A stretch of 64,000 nt of DNA from JAIRNF01 sp031551125 (GCA_031551125.1 JAVBOB010000007.1:111173-175172); one strand, 5' to 3'. Positions 8,767-17,687 are shown, numbered from the stretch's first letter. Notes: generated by a model not told the origin, from the sequence alone. Numbers and translations: made by a program.

Positions 8767-10266
8767 ATGAGAACAAATCGATTCTTTTTACTTGTCTTGT
8801 CAAGCCTTGCATTAGCTCTATTTTCCTGCGATAAAGGTAACTCTGACCCTGACCCTGATCCTGATCCTGATCCCGGTACTGTAAATCCAAACAAGTATGT
8901 AAATGATTGGATTTACGAAAATATGAGTATATACTACTTGTGGAATACCAATATTCCCAAGAGCCCAAACTACACGTTAGCCCCCTCTGATTTCTTCACA
9001 TCGCTTCTATATAAATATAAACAGCTGGATGGCGATCGTTTTTCATGGATTCAGGAAAATTATGTTGATTTATTGAACTCGTTAAGTGGTGTTGCAAGTT
9101 ATGATATTGGATTTGAGTATGTAGGATTTCGCATGTCGTCAAGTTCGAATGATATTTTAGGTTGCATTGCCTATGTGAAACCCGGTACCCCTGCCTACAC
9201 AATGGGATTGAAGAGAGGCGATTTGTTCGCAAAGGTGAATGGTACACAGCTTACCACTTCTAACTGGCGAAGCGTTTTTTCTGATGCAAATGCTGCCGAA
9301 ATTGCTTTTGTTGAAGTTAATGCTTCAAATCAGCTGGTGTCTAAGGCTGTTAAATCAGTAACAAAGGCGCCCAACTATGCCGAAAATCCGGTGTTTCTTG
9401 ATTCTGTTTATATTGAGGGAGGGCATAAAATAGGCTATTTGGTTTACAACTTCTTTGCTACTGATGGAGGAACAGATGACTATGCTTATGATCGTGGTTT
9501 GAATAAAGCATTTGCAAAGTTTAAAGCGGAAGGTGTTACCGATTTAGTGTTGGATTTTCGCTATAATAGCGGAGGTGCAATGAGTTCGGCCGTACTGCTT
9601 GGTAGTATGATTGTTCCCAATTTAAACACTTCAAATGTATTTACTAAGCTACAGTATAATTCATTTGTACAAAATGAGTTCGTATCTCAATATGGAAGTG
9701 ATGCGTTGTTGTACAAATTTCAAAATGTGGTACGTACAGGACAATCAACAACCGAGCCTTTGAACAATATTGGCGGTACTGTTCAAAATCTGGTTGTGCT
9801 TACCGGTAATTGGACTGCTTCGGCCAGCGAGATGGTCATTAATGGACTAAGGCCATATATGAGTGGGAAAGTTTCTCTTATTGGTGTTACTACAGCTGGT
9901 AAAAACGTAGGCTCTATAAGCATATATGAGAAAAATGATTCAAAAAATAAGTGGGGAATGCAACCGATAGTGCTAAAGTATTCCAACAAAGATGGTTATT
10001 CTGATTTTGAAAGTGGATTTGTTCCTGATATAGAAGAAAGAGATAACGATATTGACAATATGTTACCTTTGGGAGATAGAGATGAGGTGATGCTGAAGAT
10101 TGCTATGCAAAAAATAACCGGAACGTATAGCGGTAGCAGTGTTACAACAATGTTGCATGGAGCATCGGCTAGAGCGCAAGTTGTTGGTTCATCGGTTGAG
10201 CAGAAGGCATGGACAAATACAGCCATTGTTGATGACGAACGGTTGAAATCGTTAAAGCTGAAGTAG
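8767..10266 (+). CDS. S41-family (C-terminal processing) peptidase, surface lipoprotein
   Basis: 499 aa. Signal peptide with lipobox ending LALFSC, so the mature protein is lipid-anchored at Cys21. Immediately after come DKGNS and five Asp-Pro pairs; acidic residues straight after the lipid cysteine are typical of the Bacteroidota lipoprotein export signal, suggesting surface exposure. Domain order: an N-terminal helical segment (YVNDWIYENMSIYYLWN), a PDZ-like domain (~115-200, PGTPAYTMGLKRGDLFAKVNG), then the S41 fold with DLVLDFRYNSGGAM, the nucleophile region NWTASASEM and the catalytic-lysine region TTAGKNVGS. The Ser/Lys pair is intact, so it is probably active. Members cut near C termini of secreted proteins; the substrate is unknown. 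Monocistronic as far as visible. Confidence 0.88.
   Translation: MRTNRFFLLVLSSLALALFSCDKGNSDPDPDPDPDPGTVNPNKYVNDWIYENMSIYYLWNTNIPKSPNYTLAPSDFFTSLLYKYKQLDGDRFSWIQENYVDLLNSLSGVASYDIGFEYVGFRMSSSSNDILGCIAYVKPGTPAYTMGLKRGDLFAKVNGTQLTTSNWRSVFSDANAAEIAFVEVNASNQLVSKAVKSVTKAPNYAENPVFLDSVYIEGGHKIGYLVYNFFATDGGTDDYAYDRGLNKAFAKFKAEGVTDLVLDFRYNSGGAMSSAVLLGSMIVPNLNTSNVFTKLQYNSFVQNEFVSQYGSDALLYKFQNVVRTGQSTTEPLNNIGGTVQNLVVLTGNWTASASEMVINGLRPYMSGKVSLIGVTTAGKNVGSISIYEKNDSKNKWGMQPIVLKYSNKDGYSDFESGFVPDIEERDNDIDNMLPLGDRDEVMLKIAMQKITGTYSGSSVTTMLHGASARAQVVGSSVEQKAWTNTAIVDDERLKSLKLK
8845..8874 (+). repeat. hexanucleotide tandem repeat encoding (Asp-Pro)5
   Basis: Five tandem GAYCCY units (two GACCCT, two GATCCT, one GATCCC) in frame within the S41 protease gene, right after its lipobox. 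Gain or loss of a unit would keep the frame and only change linker length. Confidence 0.85.
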
Positions 10267-10277
10267 TATAATTTTTT

Positions 10278-10316
10278 CTCCTGTTGGTATGGCCATTGCT
10301 TCCATACTAACAGGAG
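10278..10316. other. hairpin downstream of the S41 protease gene
   Basis: CTCCTGTTGGTATGG pairs with CCATACTAACAGGAG (one mismatch, 9-base loop). A T-run precedes it on the plus strand but none follows, so it is not a classic terminator for the plus strand. Confidence 0.5.
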
Positions 10317-10346
10317 ATGATAGAAATAACCTAAATTCTTTCCCCC

Positions 10347-10832
10347 ATGATAACTACCAAAAAAATGAAGTTGAGCTTGTCAAAAGTAATGTTGACATGC
10401 TTGCTGCTTGCCGGAGTGTACGCTATTGCCGGAGCGCAGGAGTTACAGCAGCTTCGCGAGGGTGGTCGCCGCCCTGTACTGGTTGATGATATTAACCAAG
10501 TGAAGCTACTCGAGGTAGGGGAGAACATACAGCTGTTGGGTGGCTATGGTTTTATTTCAAATCTTAGTCAGGGACAACACCAGCAAATAAAAACGTTGGA
10601 GTTAGCCAAACAAAAGCAGCTGAACCAGCTGAACAACCAGCTGGCGGAAAAGAAAGCGCGTTTACGCACGCTTGAAGCACAGGATAAGCCTGACATGAAA
10701 GCCATTAACCAAACCATAGATGAGCAAGCCAAGCTAATGGCCGATAAGATGAAGGCTGAGGCTGAATGCAGGCAGAAAGTTCGTGCTATTCTTACGGACG
10801 AGCAGCGGGTGGAGTTTGATGCAAGACGCTAA
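10347..10832 (+). CDS. Spy/CpxP-like periplasmic protein
   Basis: 161 aa with a cleavable signal peptide (LSLSKVMLTCLLLAGVYAIAGAQ). The mature part is helical and charged, with a region like LSQGQHQQIKTLELAKQKQLNQL followed by a coiled-coil stretch and the C-terminal RAILTDEQRVEFDARR. This recalls the LTxxQ proteins of the Spy/CpxP family (periplasmic chaperones or metal/envelope-stress sensors), in which the same ILTxEQ motif recurs. ATG 10347 and ATG 10365 are both possible; the second gives a more usual basic N-terminus (MKLSLSK). It precedes comEC by 51 bases but need not be functionally linked. The family call is moderate because these proteins are short and divergent. Confidence 0.6.
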   Translation: MITTKKMKLSLSKVMLTCLLLAGVYAIAGAQELQQLREGGRRPVLVDDINQVKLLEVGENIQLLGGYGFISNLSQGQHQQIKTLELAKQKQLNQLNNQLAEKKARLRTLEAQDKPDMKAINQTIDEQAKLMADKMKAEAECRQKVRAILTDEQRVEFDARR

Positions 10833-10883
10833 TTGCTGTTAATTCATTTCTATTTCTCATGTGCCACATTATAGCGCTTTAGA

Positions 10884-12998
10884 ATGACGGAGCCGTCCTG
10901 GTTCATTGTTTTTCTGAGAAAAGCGCCCTTTGTTCGGCTGGTAGTTCCGCTCTTACTGGGAATTACTTGTGCTGAATACCATTTTATACCCCTTCCGGTT
11001 AGCTCTCTTTGGCTGTGCGGTTTTTCAATTACCGCATGTCTATTGCTATTCTTCATTCCATTCAAACCTTATTACAACCTACGTTGGCTGTGGGGAACAT
11101 TGCTTTTTCTTGCTGTATTTTTTGCCGGACATTCATTAATTGATAGTCAGAAAAGGGTAAGCGAACTTCCAATCGGCAAGGAAATATTACTGAGAGGAGT
11201 GGTTATTGAGAATCCTGTTCAAAAACCAAAGAGCAAGCAGCTGGTAGTACGGGCAACAGCGTATAAAGTTTATGGTTCTTGGCTTAATAGCAATGAGAAG
11301 GTTATCCTCTACGTTGCACCGTCAGTAACTTCTGATAGTTTAAAAGCCGGACAGCTGCTTGTTGTAAAGACCACCTTACAACGTATAGCCCCACCCTCTA
11401 ATCCTGAAGAATTTGACTACCAAACATACATGAGGCGAAAGGGCTTTTTTACTACAGCCTTTGTTAGAAATGGAAGTTATGAGGTGCTAGCGGAAAAGGG
11501 GCTCTCAGCCTTTCAGCAAGTTCCACTTGTGTTACAACAAAAGCTGGCTCGTTGTTTTGGAACATCCGGAATACAAGGGCAGGAGCTAGCCGTCTTAATG
11601 GCGCTCACTATTGGTGATAAGCAGCTACTTGATAAAGATTTGATAGAGGCGTATTCTACAGCCGGAGTTATACACGTGTTATCTGTTTCGGGCTTGCATG
11701 TGGGCTTGCTATTCGCTTTGCTAAGCTTATCATTTTCATTTTTAGACAGACGAAAGGGTGGGAGGGCAGCAAGAATACTGTTGAGCATTGCACTTCTTTG
11801 GTTTTACGCTGCACTTGCCGGATTTGCGCCATCGGTTATTCGTGCTACGGTAATGTTTAGCATAGTCTTGCTCGGTCAGCTATCGGGTAGAAAGGCTATT
11901 AGCATTAACTCGCTTGCGGCAGCGGCTTTTTTTACCTGCTTGTTTAGCCCGTATAGTGTTTTCTCTATTGGGTTTCAGCTATCATATATGGCAGTGCTGG
12001 GCATTGCAGTATTCTACCCCTATCTTAGAAATTTGTTGTACGTAAGGAATCGAATTTTACGGGGAGCGTGGCAGCTATGTTGCGTATCTGTGGCAGCCCA
12101 GCTGGCTACTACACCGCTTACTATTTTCTATTTTCACCAGCTACCCGTTTACTTTTTACCGGCTAACGTTATGGTTATTCCGCTAGTTTCGTTGGCAACC
12201 TATTTAATCGTAGGGCTTATACTTGCGTCGTGGATACCTGTACTATCAACGGCTATTGGCTACGTACTTAACTTATGCATACAATTGCTCAACTACGTGG
12301 TAGTTGCCGTACAGCAGCTGCCTTATTCATTGATGGATGATGTTTACTTAGGTTCTTTTCAGCTGGCTCTGCTGTTGGCAAGCATGGTGTCGTTAGCTAT
12401 TGTGGCGTATAACAGAAAACGGCTGTATGGCTTATTGACAATTGGCTTCTTTGCCTTGGTTATTTCGCTGGGATTTTCACATCGCATACAAACGGGAGAG
12501 CAGAAGCTGATAGCGGTTTGTAGTGTGAGTAACGCTACCTTTATTGCTTTTGTAAATGGACACAATGCTGTATGTGTGCGAGACAGCTCAAGTATGCAGG
12601 CAAATTTCGACTATAATCTGAAAGCTTGCTTTACTAAGTGGGGGCTTCGTTTGAGTGATATTCCGGTTATGAAGTGTGGTGCTCCTGATTTGCAGAATGG
12701 CGTGGTGAAATGCTACAAAAATTTTTTACTTTTTTCGGGACATGCTGTGAAGATACTCTGCGGTGGTGATAATCTAGCTTCGATATCGGAACCAACACCT
12801 GTCGATTACCTTATTGTAACAGGTTCTTTTAAAAAGCCGCCGCATTTGGCATTAGCATGCTACACTCCCAAACAGGTTATTCTTGACTCATCAGTAAAAA
12901 ACCGGCAGCAAAAGTTGTGGATTAATGAGTTAACTAAACAAAACATCCCTTTTCATAATGTGGCTGAAGAAGGGGCTTTTATTAGTGATGAAAGTTAA
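10884..12998 (+). CDS. comEC: ComEC/Rec2-family DNA-uptake channel protein
   Basis: 704 aa inner-membrane protein. Order: N-terminal membrane helices and a DUF4131-type soluble domain (~60-190, with PSNPEEFDYQTYMRRKGFF), then the competence core with LTIGDKQLLDKDLIEAYSTAG, VSGLHVGLLFALLS and GFAPSVIRATVMF, all diagnostic for ComEC. The C-terminal ~190 residues occupy the place of the metallo-beta-lactamase-like nuclease domain, but the metal-binding HxHxDH motif is absent, so this end looks catalytically dead or reduced. ComEC imports one DNA strand during natural transformation; many Bacteroidota keep comEC without other obvious competence genes, and none is seen here. ATG 10884 places the start just before the first membrane helix. 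Confidence 0.9.
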   Translation: MTEPSWFIVFLRKAPFVRLVVPLLLGITCAEYHFIPLPVSSLWLCGFSITACLLLFFIPFKPYYNLRWLWGTLLFLAVFFAGHSLIDSQKRVSELPIGKEILLRGVVIENPVQKPKSKQLVVRATAYKVYGSWLNSNEKVILYVAPSVTSDSLKAGQLLVVKTTLQRIAPPSNPEEFDYQTYMRRKGFFTTAFVRNGSYEVLAEKGLSAFQQVPLVLQQKLARCFGTSGIQGQELAVLMALTIGDKQLLDKDLIEAYSTAGVIHVLSVSGLHVGLLFALLSLSFSFLDRRKGGRAARILLSIALLWFYAALAGFAPSVIRATVMFSIVLLGQLSGRKAISINSLAAAAFFTCLFSPYSVFSIGFQLSYMAVLGIAVFYPYLRNLLYVRNRILRGAWQLCCVSVAAQLATTPLTIFYFHQLPVYFLPANVMVIPLVSLATYLIVGLILASWIPVLSTAIGYVLNLCIQLLNYVVVAVQQLPYSLMDDVYLGSFQLALLLASMVSLAIVAYNRKRLYGLLTIGFFALVISLGFSHRIQTGEQKLIAVCSVSNATFIAFVNGHNAVCVRDSSSMQANFDYNLKACFTKWGLRLSDIPVMKCGAPDLQNGVVKCYKNFLLFSGHAVKILCGGDNLASISEPTPVDYLIVTGSFKKPPHLALACYTPKQVILDSSVKNRQQKLWINELTKQNIPFHNVAEEGAFISDES

Positions 12999-13027
12999 GA
13001 TTTCCGACCGCCGTTACCTTTTTTGGC

Positions 13028-13035
13028 TACCTTTG
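13028..13035 (+). promoter_or_regulatory. -7 promoter element before trkA
   Basis: TACCTTTG fits TAnnTTTG. It lies 109 bases before the trkA ATG, ahead of the inverted repeat at 13041-13128. No clear -33 TTTG at the standard spacing. Confidence 0.4.
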
Positions 13036-13040
13036 TGCCT

Positions 13041-13128
13041 TATTAGAACAAAAATTTGAAGAGCAAAGGATTACGATATTTATAATGCGGTAATAGTCCT
13101 TTCTCTTTGTTCTCTATATTTTTAATCC
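13041..13128. repeat. imperfect inverted repeat before trkA
   Basis: TTAGAACAAAAATTTGAAGA with GAGCAAAGGATTA on the left mirrors TAGTCCTTTCTCTTTG and TTCTCTATATTT on the right. It shares units with the repeat at 6329-6482. Confidence 0.4.
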
Positions 13129-13143
13129 ATAAAGCTTACAGCT

Positions 13144-14490
13144 ATGAGAATTGTTGTCGCCGGAGCGGGTGAAGTAGGTCGCCACTTGGCAAAGATGCTA
13201 TCGTTTGAACACCATGATGTTATTGTAATTGACGCTGATGAAGAACGTTCTCGTTTAGCCAAAATGATAGGTGATGTAATTGTCATAGATGGTTCATCAA
13301 CATCTATTGCAACTTTACGCGAGGCAAATCTTAAAAAGACAGACCTTTTTATAGCGGTAAATCCTGCTGAAAACCAGGATATGAATATTACCAGCTCTTT
13401 GTTAGCCAAACAGCTTGGCGCTAAACGAGTAATTGCACGAATTAATAACGAGGAGTATCTTTTCCCCAACAACATAGAGATGTTTTTGAATGCGGGTATT
13501 GATTCCCTATTCTATCCGGAACGTATTGCATCCAATGAGATTATAAAAATGTTGGGACAAACCACCTTTGCCGAATATGTTGATTTTTCGGGAGGTAAGC
13601 TTCAGCTGATTGTGTTGAAGATAGAGGAAGGTGTTCCTATTGTTGGGAAACCCATTAGTAACGGAATGAGGGAGGGGATACCCCAACAGTATCGCACCAT
13701 TGCCATTGCTCGTGATGGTAAAACTATTATTCCGACAGGAAGCGAGGAGTATAAGGAGAACGATACGGTATATATTATTGCTCATGATACGGCAGTAAAA
13801 GATGTGCTGCTATTCAGCGGAAAAACTAATATCGACGTAAAAGATGTAATGATACTTGGTGGTGGCGAGATTGGCGTAATGGTTGCCCGTGAGCTGGAAC
13901 AGCATATTAACGTAAAGATGCTGGAAATAGACAGAGACCGGTGTAGCGTGCTAACCGAAATGCTACAGAATACGCTTATTCTGAATACTGATGGTCGTAA
14001 CACTGATTTTCTGATTGAGGAGGAGGTAAGTAAGATGGATGCCTTTGTGGCCGTTACCGGAAGCTCTGAAACCAACATTATGGCCTGTATGGCGGCTAAA
14101 CGCATGGGCGTGCAGAAAACCATTGCCGAAATTGAGAATATCAACTACATAAAATTGGCCGAAAACATAGGTGTAGATACGGTGGTAAATAAGAAGCTGA
14201 TTACAGCCAGCACCATATTTCGTTTTGCCATGAGCACCGATGTGCAGGCAATAAAATACCTTTCTGCTTCTGATGCTGAGGTGCTGGAATACATTGCCAA
14301 GCCCGGAAGCCCTTCAACAAAGAACAGAATAGGCAAGCTCGATTTTCCTAAGGATGCCATTATAGGTGGTATTATACGTGGAGAACAGGTCTTTATTGCT
14401 AACGATGAAAGTGAAATAAAACCCTTCGATAGAGTAGTAGTATTCTCTCTTCCATCTGCTATTACTAAGATTGGAAAGTTTTTTAATTAA
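13144..14490 (+). CDS. trkA: Trk system potassium uptake regulator TrkA
   Basis: 448 aa cytoplasmic peripheral protein that gates the TrkH/TrkG K+ channel. It has the duplicated RCK layout: an N-terminal Rossmann fold (MRIVVAGAGEVGRHLAKML, acidic residue at the end of strand 2 in VIVIDADEER), a TrkA-C domain (~140-220, VPIVGKPISNGMREGIPQQYRTIAI), a second Rossmann fold (VMILGGGEIGVMVARELE) and a second TrkA-C domain to the end. Length matches the family. The usual partner trkH is not adjacent in this window; aspA follows after a 468-base gap with a terminator, so trkA appears to be transcribed alone. Confidence 0.93.
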   Translation: MRIVVAGAGEVGRHLAKMLSFEHHDVIVIDADEERSRLAKMIGDVIVIDGSSTSIATLREANLKKTDLFIAVNPAENQDMNITSSLLAKQLGAKRVIARINNEEYLFPNNIEMFLNAGIDSLFYPERIASNEIIKMLGQTTFAEYVDFSGGKLQLIVLKIEEGVPIVGKPISNGMREGIPQQYRTIAIARDGKTIIPTGSEEYKENDTVYIIAHDTAVKDVLLFSGKTNIDVKDVMILGGGEIGVMVARELEQHINVKMLEIDRDRCSVLTEMLQNTLILNTDGRNTDFLIEEEVSKMDAFVAVTGSSETNIMACMAAKRMGVQKTIAEIENINYIKLAENIGVDTVVNKKLITASTIFRFAMSTDVQAIKYLSASDAEVLEYIAKPGSPSTKNRIGKLDFPKDAIIGGIIRGEQVFIANDESEIKPFDRVVVFSLPSAITKIGKFFN

Positions 14491-14525
14491 GCATTTATAA
14501 GGATATAAAAAATATTTGTAGTGAT

Positions 14526-14561
14526 CTGGTTCGGGTTTCAACCCGAACCAGTTTTGTTTTT
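14526..14561 (+). terminator. rho-independent terminator of trkA
   Basis: Perfect 12-bp stem CTGGTTCGGGTT / AACCCGAACCAG with a 2-base centre, followed by TTTTGTTTTT. Confidence 0.9.
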
Positions 14562-14609
14562 ACATTAGGCCTATTCGAGAATACCTTTTGAATGGATTAG
14601 AAGTAACAA

Positions 14610-14757
14610 CAGCCCGAAGGGGGTGAATATAAATAACCGTGGGTGTAAACCCACGGTAAGAGGTAGAAGTGTTTGATTGCTTCCTGCGTAACCATAGCTT
14701 CAGCCTAGCTACCCCGTATTGCATATGGGGTTATTGTTGTTTAACCCCTTTGGGCTT
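14610..14757. repeat. composite palindromic repeat, family A (copy 1)
   Basis: Outer arms CAGCCCGAAGGGGGTGAA and TTTAACCCCTTTGGGCTT are inverted. Inside are two further hairpins, ACCGTGGGTgtaaACCCACGGT and ACCCCGTATTGCATATGGGGT. The same order of modules occurs in copy 2 at 25247-25446. Confidence 0.8.
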
Positions 14758-14895
14758 ACTTATCAGGTGGAAAAATTACATTTTGGCATTTTCCGAAGAG
14801 GTTTAGCCAGATTTGCTAAGATGATGAAATGGGACTTTTAGGTAAAAGATGCTATTAAAAACACCTTTCTGTTCGTTTCTAATGGTTAAGAAGCA

Positions 14896-14903
14896 TATCT
14901 TTG
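14896..14903 (+). promoter_or_regulatory. -7 promoter element before aspA
   Basis: TATCTTTG matches TAnnTTTG; the bases at the -33 position read TTCG (14872-14875), a partial match. The start codon is 55 bases downstream of the element. Confidence 0.55.
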
Positions 14904-14958
14904 TCCATTCTTCCAAATTAAAACAACAACAAAAGAATAACCATAAATATTAAAACGT

Positions 14959-16389
14959 ATGAAGAATCTTAGTCAAAACCTTTCAGGCAAAACCCGTCAT
15001 GAGCATGACTTGTTAGGCGATAGAGAAATTCCCGTAGAATACTACTTCGGTGTACAAACCCTCCGTGCAGTAGAGAACTTTCCCATCAGTGGTTTGTCGG
15101 TACAGAGCTACCCCGAAATTGTAAACGGCTTAGCAATGGTAAAAGAGGCTGCAGCCCTTGCCAACTTTGAATTAGGCTATCTGGATGCGAAGAAAAAAGA
15201 TGCTATTGTAAAGGCTTGTCAAGAAATATACAAGCAAGGAAAGCTGCACGAGCAGTTTGTAGTTGACCCCATACAAGGTGGCGCAGGTACTTCAACCAAT
15301 ATGAACGGTAATGAGGTAATTGCTAACCGCGCACTCGAAATTTTAGGTTTTGAAAAGGGCGACTACAAGCACTGTCACCCTAACAACGATGTAAACCTTT
15401 CTCAATCTACCAACGATGCTTTTCCAACGGCTGTAAAGATTGCTATTGTAAATGCTAATAAGGGTTTGATTGAAGTGTTGAAGACGCTGATTGATGCGTT
15501 CAATAAGAAGGCTAGGGAGTTTGATAAGGTGTTGAAAATGGGACGTACTCAGCTGCAAGACGCTGTTCCCATGACCTTAGGACAAGAGTTTGAGGCTTAC
15601 GCCGTAACGCTTGCCGAAGAAATTGACCGCTTGGAGCAAAACTCAAAGCTATTTTACGAAATAAACATGGGTGCAACGGCTATTGGAACGGGTATCAACT
15701 CAGACCCTGATTATACGCCGCTTGTAACAAAGCATTTGGCTGCCATTAGCGGAATGCCGCTGGTAAAAGCGTTGAATTTGGTAGAAGCAACTCAAGATAC
15801 AGGAGCGTTTGTAATTTACTCATCAGCCGTTAAGCGTTTGGCTGTTAAGCTGTCAAAAATCAGCAACGACCTTCGTTTGTTGTCATCAGGTCCTCGCACC
15901 GGATTGGCTGAAATCAACCTGCCGCCCATGCAGCCCGGTTCATCTATTATGCCCGGCAAGGTAAACCCTGTTATTCCCGAAGTAGTAAACCAAATCGCTT
16001 TCCGCGTTATTGGTAACGACCTTACGGTAACAATGGGTGCTGAGGCCGGACAGCTGGAGTTGAACGTAATGGAACCCATTATCGTACACTGCATATTTGA
16101 ATCAATTATGCTGCTGAAGAACGGAATGGCTACTTTGCGTGATAAGTGTGTGCTGGGTATTACCGCTAACGAAAAGCGTTGCCTTGACCTTGTACTACAC
16201 AGCATTGGCTTGGTAACAGCATTGAATCCTTACATTGGTTATGAAGCATCGACCGTTATTGCAAAAGAGGCAATGGAAAGCGGACGCGGTGTTTACGAGC
16301 TGGTGCTGGAAAAGAAGCTGCTTTCAAAAGAACAGCTTGACGATATTCTTGCTCCCGAAAATATGATTAAGCCTCGTAAGATGAAGTAG
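14959..16389 (+). CDS. aspA: aspartate ammonia-lyase (aspartase)
   Basis: 476 aa, fumarase/aspartase superfamily; cleaves L-aspartate to fumarate and ammonia. Conserved blocks are GAGTSTNMNGNEVIANRALE, HCHPNNDVNLSQSTNDAFPT, GRTQLQDAVPMTLGQEF and the mobile catalytic loop PGSSIMPGKVNPV (residues 326-338, catalytic Ser in the GSS). The length, the ending, and the N-terminal RHEHDLLGDREIP fit aspartase better than class II fumarase, where this region is normally RxExDxxGxxxVP followed by LWGAQT; here it is YYFGVQT. A separate class I fumarase is encoded at 23442. Monocistronic, with its own promoter and terminator. Fumarate made here could feed fumarate respiration or the TCA cycle. Confidence 0.9.
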   Translation: MKNLSQNLSGKTRHEHDLLGDREIPVEYYFGVQTLRAVENFPISGLSVQSYPEIVNGLAMVKEAAALANFELGYLDAKKKDAIVKACQEIYKQGKLHEQFVVDPIQGGAGTSTNMNGNEVIANRALEILGFEKGDYKHCHPNNDVNLSQSTNDAFPTAVKIAIVNANKGLIEVLKTLIDAFNKKAREFDKVLKMGRTQLQDAVPMTLGQEFEAYAVTLAEEIDRLEQNSKLFYEINMGATAIGTGINSDPDYTPLVTKHLAAISGMPLVKALNLVEATQDTGAFVIYSSAVKRLAVKLSKISNDLRLLSSGPRTGLAEINLPPMQPGSSIMPGKVNPVIPEVVNQIAFRVIGNDLTVTMGAEAGQLELNVMEPIIVHCIFESIMLLKNGMATLRDKCVLGITANEKRCLDLVLHSIGLVTALNPYIGYEASTVIAKEAMESGRGVYELVLEKKLLSKEQLDDILAPENMIKPRKMK

Positions 16390-16415
16390 TAGGCTAGCTA
16401 TAGCTACATGAATTA

Positions 16416-16457
16416 TACGGGCAGCCAAGATTTAAGTTAGGCTGCCCGTATTTTTTT
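16416..16457 (+). terminator. rho-independent terminator of aspA
   Basis: Stem ACGGGCAGCC / GGCTGCCCGT with a 13-base loop, then ATTTTTTT. Confidence 0.9.
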
Positions 16458-16516
16458 GAGTAATTGCGTACTTTGCGGTTTCTTTTGAGAATAGATGCAA
16501 TAAGATGAAATTATGT

Positions 16517-16594
16517 CGTCATTGCTAGCGAAGCGAAGCAATTTGTTTAATTGCAATAACCAAGAGATTGCTTCGCTTCGCTCGCAATAACGAT
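16517..16594. repeat. CGTCATTGCGAG-type palindromic repeat, family B (copy 1)
   Basis: Starts CGTCATTGCTAGCGAAGCG and ends with the inverted GCTTCGCTCGCAATAACG after an AT-rich centre. Related copies are at 19263-19314, 23342-23415, 31581-31650 and a half copy at 34785-34822. Confidence 0.85.
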
Positions 16595-16612
16595 AATTAT
16601 GAACGTTTGCTC

Positions 16613-17665
16613 CTAGTCTGCAAGCCTATCAGCGTTATCGCCGGACATGTTGATGTCTTTCAAACTTTTGATTTTTGTGTCGGGTTTTCCTGCTAAGTCG
16701 TATGTTTTCCCTTTAACCAGTACCTTTACACCAACGCGTTTCTCGGGTTCACTATACTCGTATATGGTGTAACGGGCATAGCCATTATAGAAGGATAGGG
16801 TATAGCCGTTTTCCTCTTGAGCAAGTGAAAAATTATCAACATCTTTTTCTTCGTTAATGCTGGCCGGGTAGTTAAACTCAACGGTGCCATCAGGTTTTAC
16901 CAGCATGTAAATCAGGCGTTTTTCATACTGGAGTATAACAGCTGTTTTATCGCTTTTTTCCAGCTTGAAAGAGAACCGGATATCATCTTTCAGCTCATTC
17001 AAATCTACGTATAGAGTAGCGGTTTCGCTTACTATCTTTTCTCCTTGGTATATGCGGGTGGTAATGGCGCTGCCGTATGGAAATCCTATATTGTTGAACG
17101 CGTCAGCTATCACCTCCTTCACTAATACGGGTCTGTTGTTTTCTACTGCAAACTCGCAGAATTGGTGCCAGCAACAACCGCTTTTGGTCATGGTGCTAAT
17201 CTTCTTTTCCGTTGTATTATATTGAAACATGCCGCAATACTCTTGCGCAAGCCGGGTGAACTCTTCATTGTACACAAAGGTGCTGCCCGAAGCCAAATAT
17301 ATTAGGAATGAAGGACCATGATAACAGCTATTCTGCCCATTCATTAGCGCAAAATCTTTTACTCCGTCAAAGTTGAAGTCATCATATATAAGCACGCTTT
17401 GCTCTCCGTATGGCGCTTCTACTATGTTTGCCTTTACCTTTCCGTTGTGTGGCGTAAATACCAACTCATCCGAATTTACCTTTATCAGCTGCTTGTTTGT
17501 TTTCTTGTTGTACACAGCAATCCAGCCGGGGCTAAATACCTTCGAGGTGTCGTTTATGCGTAACTTACCGTAATACTCATCTGAAAAATTGTTGATAGCG
17601 TAGGTAGCTTGTGCAAATCCAACAATAGGAAATGCAAGCATTGCAAGAATGAAAATTTTTTTCAT
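16613..17665 (-). CDS. secreted protein, XAC2610-like, function unknown
   Basis: 350 aa with a signal peptide (KKIFILAMLAFPIVGFAQA). The middle has DDFNFDGVKDFALMNG, a calcium-loop-like DxNxDG motif, followed by CYHGPSFLIYLASG and a cysteine-rich KSGCCWHQFCEF; this combination is what I recall of the XAC2610-related family, whose function is not known. The C-terminal ~100 residues (FSLAQEENGYTLSFYNGYARYTIYEY...KVLVKGKTYDL) look like a beta-rich domain. It lies 22 bases downstream of holB on the same strand, so it may share its transcript, but a common function is unlikely. Periplasmic or secreted location is supported by the signal peptide only. Confidence 0.65.
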   Translation of the reverse strand: MKKIFILAMLAFPIVGFAQATYAINNFSDEYYGKLRINDTSKVFSPGWIAVYNKKTNKQLIKVNSDELVFTPHNGKVKANIVEAPYGEQSVLIYDDFNFDGVKDFALMNGQNSCYHGPSFLIYLASGSTFVYNEEFTRLAQEYCGMFQYNTTEKKISTMTKSGCCWHQFCEFAVENNRPVLVKEVIADAFNNIGFPYGSAITTRIYQGEKIVSETATLYVDLNELKDDIRFSFKLEKSDKTAVILQYEKRLIYMLVKPDGTVEFNYPASINEEKDVDNFSLAQEENGYTLSFYNGYARYTIYEYSEPEKRVGVKVLVKGKTYDLAGKPDTKIKSLKDINMSGDNADRLAD

Positions 17666-17687
17666 GGGAAAGATGGTATGGTGAAAG

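Larger units (their letters stand above)
14491..14958. other. intergenic region: terminator, composite repeat, aspA promoter
   Basis: No gene seen. It holds the trkA terminator (14526-14561), the composite palindromic repeat 14610-14757 and the aspA promoter (-7 at 14896). Confidence 0.7.

Noticed and set aside
10278..10316. Intrinsic terminator for the S41 gene
   Set aside because: The T-run precedes the hairpin instead of following it on the coding strand; kept only as a hairpin.
10289..10486. 65-residue frame overlapping the Spy-like gene
   Set aside because: Out of frame with a gene that has a clear signal peptide; no features of its own.
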